Assembly (NCBI GenBank): GCA_009746045.1
Contig: RPFO01000774.1
Location: 815,657-879,656 of the forward strand
Direction: 5' to 3'
DNA length: 64,000 bases
From: Mesostigma viride
Lineage: Eukaryota > Streptophyta > Mesostigmatophyceae > Mesostigmatales > Mesostigmataceae
The notes under the pieces are model-generated. The model was not told the DNA's origin. It searched no databases and saw only the letters and a program-made list of their open reading frames with translations. A program made the position numbers and the translations under genes. Shown here piece after piece: positions 58,360 through 64,000 of the stretch (within the stretch, counting starts at the first letter, position 1; each line of letters starts with the position of its first letter).

Positions 58360-59562
58360 ATGGCAACAGCTGGAGTTTTGCCTGCAACTTCCAAGACATC
58401 CAGGGCCGACTTCTTTTCTCGACACTGGATTCGCGGGGGGGGTCACAGACACCTAGCACTGACTGCCCCGCTTGCGAAGATCCGTCCTGCCCATCCAGGT
58501 TCAAGTCCTTCAAGGTTACAAACCGTCTTCCTTTGTCCCTCCGCAGGCAATGGTCTCGTTGCTCCGGCTAGACTTGGTGCGTGGGATGTCGTGAGCAAGC
58601 CGTGCGGCATTCAACCCCTAAAGTGGGGGCTCAAGGGAAACGGAATTCGCAAACCTGATGAATCTGGGAAGAGACGAAGCCTAGTCATCGTGAATGCCGG
58701 AGGGCCAGGCGGCGGCCTCAAGAAGAAAGGCCACAAGGGCACGGGCAAGCCCGTGGAGACGTGGCAGGAGCGCCTGCTGCTCACCGTCGGCCTTGGCTAC
58801 ATGGCGCTGGTGCTGCTGGTGCCGACCGTGAACGTGTTTGTGCAGGCCTTCTCCAACGGGGTGGGCCCCTTCATCGAGAACCTGCTGGACCCGGACTTCC
58901 AGCATGCGGTCAAGATGACACTAGTTTTAGCTGCGATCGCGGTCCCCCTGAATACCGTGTTCGGCATCTCGGCAGCACTTGCGATTGCACGCAAGGACTT
59001 CCCCGGCAAGGTGCTGCTGCTGAGCGTTCTTGACTTGCCCTTCAGCATCTCCCCTGTCGTCACCGGCCTCATGCTTGTGCTCCTCTACGGGCGCGGCGGC
59101 TGGTTTGCCCCACTCCTACGCGCCACCGACACACAGGTGGTGTTTGCGCTCCCTGGCATGCTTCTGGCAACCGCGTTCGTGACGATGCCCTTCATTGTGC
59201 GCGAGCTGATCCCGATCCTCGAGGCCATGGACCCGGCCGAGGAGGAGGCCGCACGCACACTGGGTGCGAATGAGTTCGAGGTATTTTGGAATGTCACGCT
59301 CCCTAACATCCGCTGGGGCCTCATGTACGGGCTAATCCTGACCAACGCGCGCGCTATGGGCGAGTTTGGCGCGATCAGCGTCATCTCGGGCAACATCATC
59401 GGGCAGACGCAGACGCTCACCCTGTTTGTGGAGAGCAGCTACAAGGAGTACCAGACGCAGGCCGCGTTCTCGGCCGCTGTGCTGCTGTCCTCCCTCGCGT
59501 TCATGACGCTGTTCCTCAAGGAGTTCCTTGAGTCATCCGCGTCGCGGGAGACGGAGAGATGA
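58360..59562 (+). CDS. SULP2: Chloroplast sulfate permease, CysW/SULP2 type
   Basis: 400 aa, intronless as read. Residues 1 to about 110 are basic and Ser/Ala-rich with few acids, fitting a chloroplast transit peptide. The rest aligns along its length with bacterial CysW, the membrane subunit of the sulfate/thiosulfate ABC importer. Membrane segments include LLLTVGLGYMALVLLVP (about 138-155), LVLAAIAVPLNTVFGISAAL, LLSVLDLPFSISPVVTGLML, VFALPGMLLATAFVTMPF and a last one near 378-392. The EAA loop that docks the CysA ATPase is at about 294-318 (EEEAARTLGANEFEVFW, then LPNIRWG). The CysW signature NARAMGEFGAISVISGNIIG is intact. It would import sulfate into the stroma with SULP1 (CysT), the ATPase and a binding protein, none of which are in this window. 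A weak GT-AG pair inside the leader (about 58498-58550) could be an intron but is unnecessary. Confidence 0.94.
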   Translation: MATAGVLPATSKTSRADFFSRHWIRGGGHRHLALTAPLAKIRPAHPGSSPSRLQTVFLCPSAGNGLVAPARLGAWDVVSKPCGIQPLKWGLKGNGIRKPDESGKRRSLVIVNAGGPGGGLKKKGHKGTGKPVETWQERLLLTVGLGYMALVLLVPTVNVFVQAFSNGVGPFIENLLDPDFQHAVKMTLVLAAIAVPLNTVFGISAALAIARKDFPGKVLLLSVLDLPFSISPVVTGLMLVLLYGRGGWFAPLLRATDTQVVFALPGMLLATAFVTMPFIVRELIPILEAMDPAEEEAARTLGANEFEVFWNVTLPNIRWGLMYGLILTNARAMGEFGAISVISGNIIGQTQTLTLFVESSYKEYQTQAAFSAAVLLSSLAFMTLFLKEFLESSASRETER

Positions 59563-60130
59563 GGGCTGGGACGGGTGAAGCGGTGGAGGGGAGGAGAGAG
59601 GTATTAGGGAGGCACGATGCGGGAACGAAGTGCAGACACAGGGGGAGGAGGGGGGGAGGGATGGGAGAAGGGGTATGCGGTGATGACAAATAGGAAAGGT
59701 TGCCGTCAGACAACCGGCTGTTTCCAGGAAGTGAAACGGTATTTCTTTGCCTGCTGGAGCTGAGTAGATGGGAACTAGGCAGCAAGTCCCAGATGTTAGA
59801 AGGTCATGTCCTTTGTTCTGTCAATGAGACAGCCAGCGCAGGCCAGAAATCTGGAGAATCCGGACCATGGTAGCTCGAACCTGCCGTTGTCCGTCCTTTG
59901 TTCTATGTTGATATCTCTTGGAGGATGTTGAAAATATAGAGCTTGTCGTTAGCAACGCTTGTCAAGTAAGTATTTAGTATGCCTTGCGGCCCAGCCTAGG
60001 GGCATACATAACAGTATACGTGTAGAATATGTGAAGGCTTAGCCAACGTGGCTCACGCACATGTGCATGTATGCCTACGATGGGACCCACACCACATGCC
60101 ATGACGCATTAGCTTTATAATAATATGATC
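59563..60130. other. Downstream of SULP2
   Basis: Presumed 3' UTR and spacer. 59815-59895 is a short copy of the GGAGACAACCAGC-type dispersed repeat. No gene recognised. Confidence 0.45.
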
Positions 60131-61165
60131 ATGCTTTGCCCATCATGTAGTGCTCACATATTCCTTGATGGGTGGTGGAGTGGAGAGAGCCGCGTAATCG
60201 GACTATCCTAACGCTAATCTAGCTAGTCTAGAAAAATCCTAACTACCCTACTCATCAAAACGCCTCCTCCTCTTGGGGGGAGGTGGCTTGCCCACAGGGT
60301 CGGGCGTGTGAGCCTTGACAATCTTCTGCCACCGCGTCTTGTTCTGCATGGCAGTCCAAAGAAGGGAGAGAGAATTGAATTGAATTGAATTGAATTGTAA
60401 CATAACTCCGTTGGGAGTATATGTAGCACATAGCCCTTGAGAGGGGGGCATATGGCCTATCATACATCCTAAGCTACTTCCTGCAAGGGTGGGGATGTAA
60501 AGGACCCTTGCTCTAGGTGCACCAGGGCACTTGCATCCCCATGATCTTCAAGCTATGCCCAGCGACGGGGGAGCCTGTCATGGGAGGGAAGATCAGCATA
60601 GCTATACAAAAAGCTAGGGCATGGCTGCTCAGCAGGGAGTTACTCCCTGCATGGGCACTGCATAATTAAATAAAGCTAGGCATCATCTGGAGTGTGGCTC
60701 AGCGTAGGCACACATGTACATGACTAAAAAGGCTAGGCCTCAGCTGGTATAGTGCCTGTAGTAGGCGGGCATGTACAAGGCCACTGTCTAACTATTCTAC
60801 ACTACTGCTGTATTCCCCTAGGCTGGGGCTGGAGTTGCTGGGGCCGCGGTGGTCGAGGGGGTCGCTTGCCAGGGCTTGTGGCCGACGTAGATGGCCGCCC
60901 CCTTCCAGTACACCGGTGGTCAAGGGAGAGAGAGTGGGTGCGATATTCAAACTGGGCTGGGACCAGGAGGTCATCCAGCAACATCTGGATGTAGTTCGTG
61001 GCATGTTTCCCTACCCTTTTGGGAATGCCCTTGGGGGCAGGCCAGGTCAGAATGTGCCGCCCTGGCTGGCCAAGCCGCTGGGGGCCTGCCAGACCAAGGG
61101 CGGTGTCGACCTGGCTGGTGCGAGCAAGGTGTCCTACAAATGCTATCCTACGCTGTCTAATCTAG
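60131..61165 (-). mobile_element. RT-LINE copy e split by a family A insertion
   Basis: LINE C-terminal end and 3' UTR at about 60134-60373, resuming at 60924-61165. The insert 60374-60923 is a 5'-truncated family A element (tail (TTGAA)n, UTR, then VYWKGAAIYVGHKPW near 60900) flanked by GGGAGAGAGA at 60364-60373 and 60924-60933. Both parts are non-coding remnants. Confidence 0.75.
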
Positions 61166-61460
61166 TCCTCCTTGCGGACATTCAATTAAAATCAAATTAA
61201 ATTGTAACATGCCTCCGTTGGGAGATCATCTAGCACATATTCCTTGCTGGGTCTTATTGCACCCACAGTTTGCCGGATCGTTAGCCTGTCCTTTTAGCTA
61301 GCCGCGCCCGATTGCAGCTGTGGCATGCCTTTGGCATGAAGGAGACTGGGGGTCTCTGCCCTTTCTCCTGTAGTGCACACACAGGGATTAAAAGCACTTC
61401 GGTGCTCCGTGACTCCCCAACGGGAGCACGAGTTTAATTAATTAATTAATTAATTAATTC
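61166..61460 (+). mobile_element. Family B 3' end
   Basis: From about 61250, the UTR with GGAGACTGGGGGTCTCTGCC, then the CTCCCCAACGGGAG hairpin and (AATT)n tail. 61190-61245 is a scrap of an RT-LINE 3' end. Confidence 0.75.
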
Positions 61461-62222
61461 CTTGCTGGCTGGTGGAGGGGGAAGAAGCCGCGTAATCGAA
61501 CTAACCTAACTCTAAGCTATCTCGTCGAGAAAATCCTAACTGCACTACTCAGCAAAACGCCCCTTCCTCTTGGGGGGAGGTGGTTTGCCCACAGGGGCTG
61601 GCGTGTGAGCTTGGACAATCTTCTGCCACCGCTTCTTGTTCTGCATAGCAGTCCAAAGAAGGGAGAGGGAGTGGATGCGGTGTTCAAACTGAGCTGGGAC
61701 CACTAGGCCGGCCAGCAACATCTGGATGTAGTTCATGGCAGGTTTACCTAGCTTGCTAGGAATGTCCTTGGGGCCAGGCCAGGTCGAGATATGCTGCCCT
61801 GGTTGGCCAAGCCGCTGGCCGGGGGCCGGCCATGCAGCTAGACCAACTAACGGGCGGTGTCAACCTGGCTGGTGTGAGCAAGATGTCCTACAAATGCTAT
61901 CCTACGCTAGCTGCCTAATCTCGTCCGAAATACGAGGCATACCCTGATACAACTTGACTCTAATGACCTATGCTTGGAAAATCCGACATTCAGGACCTGT
62001 CGGAGCATCCTGTAAAACGTGCCGTCTAGCTTAGCCGCCAGTGTGTCCGTGATCTGTCCACGCCTCGGCGCCCGCCATTCGTAAGCACCTTGAGGACGAG
62101 GACCTTGAAGAGCATGCGCTTGCGGTGCTCGCCCAGGCCCGGCCCTTCGAGCACCAGCTAGGTACCGGCCTGTGTTGAGCAAACGGAGCCTGGCCCAGGC
62201 CAGGCCGATGCGGATGTCCACA
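61461..62222 (-). pseudogene. RT-LINE copy f, C-terminal part
   Basis: The minus strand runs from the D-I-R-I-G-L-A-W-A block (about 62220) through a degraded YGAE region to the KPPPPKRKGR end near 61550. Several frameshifts. Confidence 0.75.
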
Positions 62223-62715
62223 TGAGCCTATAGAGGGGGCATATGAGCCTATAATACATTCTAAGCTACTTCCTGCAAGGGTGGGAATGTAAACGACCCT
62301 GGCTCTAGGTGCCCCACCCTGGCTCTAGGGGCACCTCTGGTGACCCTGGCTCTAGGGGCACCTCCTGACGTGGGCTGGGCCCAGTGATGTTAGACGCCGC
62401 AAGGCCCGCACCTTCAAAGAACAGCTAGTAGAGGACATGGGGGGCCGGCCTAGGCCTCTCCGTGATTTGGAAGAAGATGATGGACAAGGCCAAGTGGGCC
62501 CAGGTCATAGAGGACAACGAGCCCCCCCCAGTGGGGAATTAAGCGCCCGCGTGTGCAATCCCGCGGGAGGCACGCCAGATAGCTCCCCCTAGGGCAGCGT
62601 GCGGCTGCCTAGGTAGATGTTGTAGTTAGAATGCTGTTAGATAGATGTAGTATGTAGCCAATGTAGATAGATTAGACCGGTAGGAATGTTTGCACCCATC
62701 CATCCATCCATCGGG
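62223..62715 (+). mobile_element. GATG-tailed element, 5' truncated
   Basis: After a scrap of family A 3' UTR (62223-62360), a frameshifted coding scrap reads FKEQLVEDM, SVIWKKMMDKAKWAQVIEDNE, PPP and RVCNPAGGTPDSSP, similar to the CTTA-tailed LINE protein (LLED..., RMIDKEKWA). The UTR ends in a (CCAT)n tail at 62694-62712. The two tailed families therefore encode related proteins. Confidence 0.6.
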
Positions 62716-63225
62716 GTTAATTAATTAATTAATTAATATTAAACTCGTGCTCGGTCGGACCCGTTGGGGAGTCACGGAGCACCGAAGTGCTTTTAATCCC
62801 TGTGAGTGCACTACAGGAGAAAGGGCAGAGACCCCCAGTCTCCTTCATGCCAAAGGCATGCCACAGCTGCAATCGGGCGCGGCTAGCTAAAACGACAGGC
62901 TAACGATCCGGCAAACTGTGGGTGCAATAAGACCCATTAGACCCATTTGCCTGTCCTTTTAGCTAGCCGCGCCCGATTGCAGCTGTGGCATGCCTTTGGC
63001 ATGAAGGAGACTGGGGGTCTCTGCCCTTTCTCCTGCAGTGCACACACAGGGATTAAAAGCACTTCGGTGCTCCGTGACTCCCCAACGGGAGCACGAGTTT
63101 AATTAATTAATTAATTAATCAATAAGACCCATGTGAGCATATCATAGCAAGGAGCGTGGGCAACTCGGGGTTAATGCTCCGTGACTCCCCAACGGGAGCA
63201 CGAGTCTAATTAATTAATTAATTAG
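62716..63225. mobile_element. Three family B 3' ends in tandem and inverted order
   Basis: 62716-62945 (minus), 62946-63120 (plus) and 63170-63225 (plus), each with the CTCCC-CAAC-GGGAG hairpin and an (AATT)n tail. The first two are head to head. Confidence 0.75.
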
Positions 63226-63424
63226 GTGCCCCACGACGTACACCTGCAGCCCCATGATCTATCAAGCTATGCCCAGCTAAGGGGGAGCCTGTCATGGGGG
63301 GGAAGATCAGCATAGCTATACAAGAGCTAGGGCATGGCTTAGATCAGCAGAGAGTGACTCCCTGCATGGGCACTGCATACTGAAATAAAGCTAGGCACCA
63401 TCTGGAGTGTGGCTCATCATAGGC
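63226..63424 (-). mobile_element. Family A 3' UTR fragment
   Basis: Matches 60540-60710 (CAAGCTATGCCCAGC, then GGAGCCTGTCATGGG). Confidence 0.65.
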
Positions 63425-63470
63425 ACGAGCCATGCACGAGTCACGAGCCACGAGCCACGAGCCACGAGGT
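63425..63470. repeat. Short (CACGAGC)n heptamer
   Basis: About five imperfect copies of a 7-bp unit. Confidence 0.8.
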
Positions 63471-63560
63471 AGCCATGGCTGTCGGAGCTCATAACTTTCA
63501 CGTTTGAGCACCGAATTCATCTGTGAATATCACAATCGCTTCGTCTTTCTTAGACACACA

Positions 63561-64000
63561 TGCTGATATAATTTTCCGAAGCTATAACGCACTATATGAC
63601 GAGCAAACGCCCTTTGCCGCAACGCAGCCTGGCGGCTGCGCTCGGCAATTAAAGTCCGTCTGCAGCTTCGGCAGCAGATTCGCCCTCAAGCCCGGCAGGC
63701 AGCGGTGACACTAGTCGTGCACTGGTGGTTGCCCAGCCCCCTCACGGGCTTGCCTCGCCCTCTGCATCGCCTGAGCCTAAACGCAGCCGCCCTGAGGATC
63801 CGCCCCCTGCCGAGCCGGGCTGGAAAGAAATCGACTTTGACGCCAAATCTGCCGCATGGTGGACACACTGCCACGCAGCTCCCACCCTGTTTATGAACGC
63901 CGTGTTCTACGGGTCGCACCTCGCTTCTTGCCAGGCTGTGCCGGCACGGCTTGACGACCTCGGTCGCCTCACTCCGCCTGGCCGCGTGGTCGGTGCTTAC
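63561..64000 (+). pseudogene. Family A-like ORF1, 5' part, running off the window
   Basis: The leader CTGATATAATTTTCCGAA matches the 5' end of the element at 46711-48540. The ATG at 63596 gives MTSKRPLPQRSLAAALGN, then an in-frame TAA at 63650-63652. The same frame stays open to the window end and reads SGDTSRALVVAQPPHGL, SPSASPEPKRSRPE and VFYGSHLAS, parallel to the first 110 residues of the other ORF1. The single nonsense codon suggests a recently dead copy, or use of a later start. Confidence 0.7.

Noticed and set aside
58498-58550. Intron in the SULP2 leader
   Set aside because: The donor is weak and the frame is open through it; kept as an alternative only.
61244-61460. Independent SINE family
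   Set aside because: The 12135-13273 copy shows the same sequence as the 3' UTR of an ORF1 element, so these are 5'-truncated copies. No convincing Pol III boxes.

Overview
This is a nuclear window from a eukaryote, most likely a flagellate green alga (chlorophyte or prasinophyte). Three things support this. Genes are split by short GT-AG introns. One gene is radial spoke protein 3, which implies a motile 9+2 cilium. Another is an intronless nuclear gene for a chloroplast-type CysW sulfate permease with a transit-like leader, the arrangement known as SULP2 in Chlamydomonas. Exons are GC-rich, and a TGTAA motif, the usual chlorophyte polyadenylation signal, follows two genes. I cannot name the species.

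Five host genes can be assembled by reading exons, splice sites and reading phase. (1) 350-6894 (+): Hsp110-like chaperone whose last exon is a disordered tail ending in a WW domain. (2) 13908-20158 (-): a two-exon protein with a Sec16-like amino end and a p115/Uso1-like carboxyl segment; its 2.7-kb intron is almost all GGGCA/GGGGC satellite. (3) 21610-25938 (+): Mis12 kinetochore protein, 8 exons. (4) 51948-57317 (-): RSP3, 8 exons, 512 aa. (5) 58360-59562 (+): SULP2/CysW. They share no pathway: protein folding, ER-Golgi traffic, kinetochore, cilium and sulfur uptake.

Most of the rest is nested mobile DNA. A reverse-transcriptase LINE (RT-LINE) is present as 5'-truncated copies at about 7.8-10.2, 29.4-32.6, 33.9-35.4, 35.4-48.8 (broken by later insertions), 60.1-61.2 and 61.5-62.2 kb. 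ORF1-only elements occur in two families, A and B. Family A includes a full-length 1.83-kb copy at 46711-48540 with an 11-bp target duplication and no RT. RT-LINE and family A share the same 3' end (TATGTGCTACAT, then CTCC-CAAC-GGAG, then ATGTTAYAATT), which suggests the RT-LINE moves the RT-less elements. Two further tailed families end in CTTA and in GATG/CATC. Their tails appear to have grown into the large tetranucleotide arrays at 33.3, 48.9, 50.0 and perhaps 51.0 kb.

DNA transposons: two elements with GGGGACTC ends (7147-13736, and 36564-46672 with TTA(A) flanks), a related 2.5-kb element at 26256-28803 with perfect 18-bp terminal repeats inside TTAA, and a separate piggyBac-like TTAA-CCCC element at 30756-32459. 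The 10.1-kb copy at 36564-46672 carries unrecognised ORFs, a run of about 171-bp repeats, a cluster of hexamer satellites, and a 297-bp inverted repeat with a 21-bp loop at the 5' end of one ORF.

Tandem repeats are abundant: 7-mers in introns of the Hsp110 and RSP3 genes, 5-mers in the Sec16-like gene, 6-mers at 42-44 kb and 4-mers elsewhere. They create long stop-free frames that are not genes.
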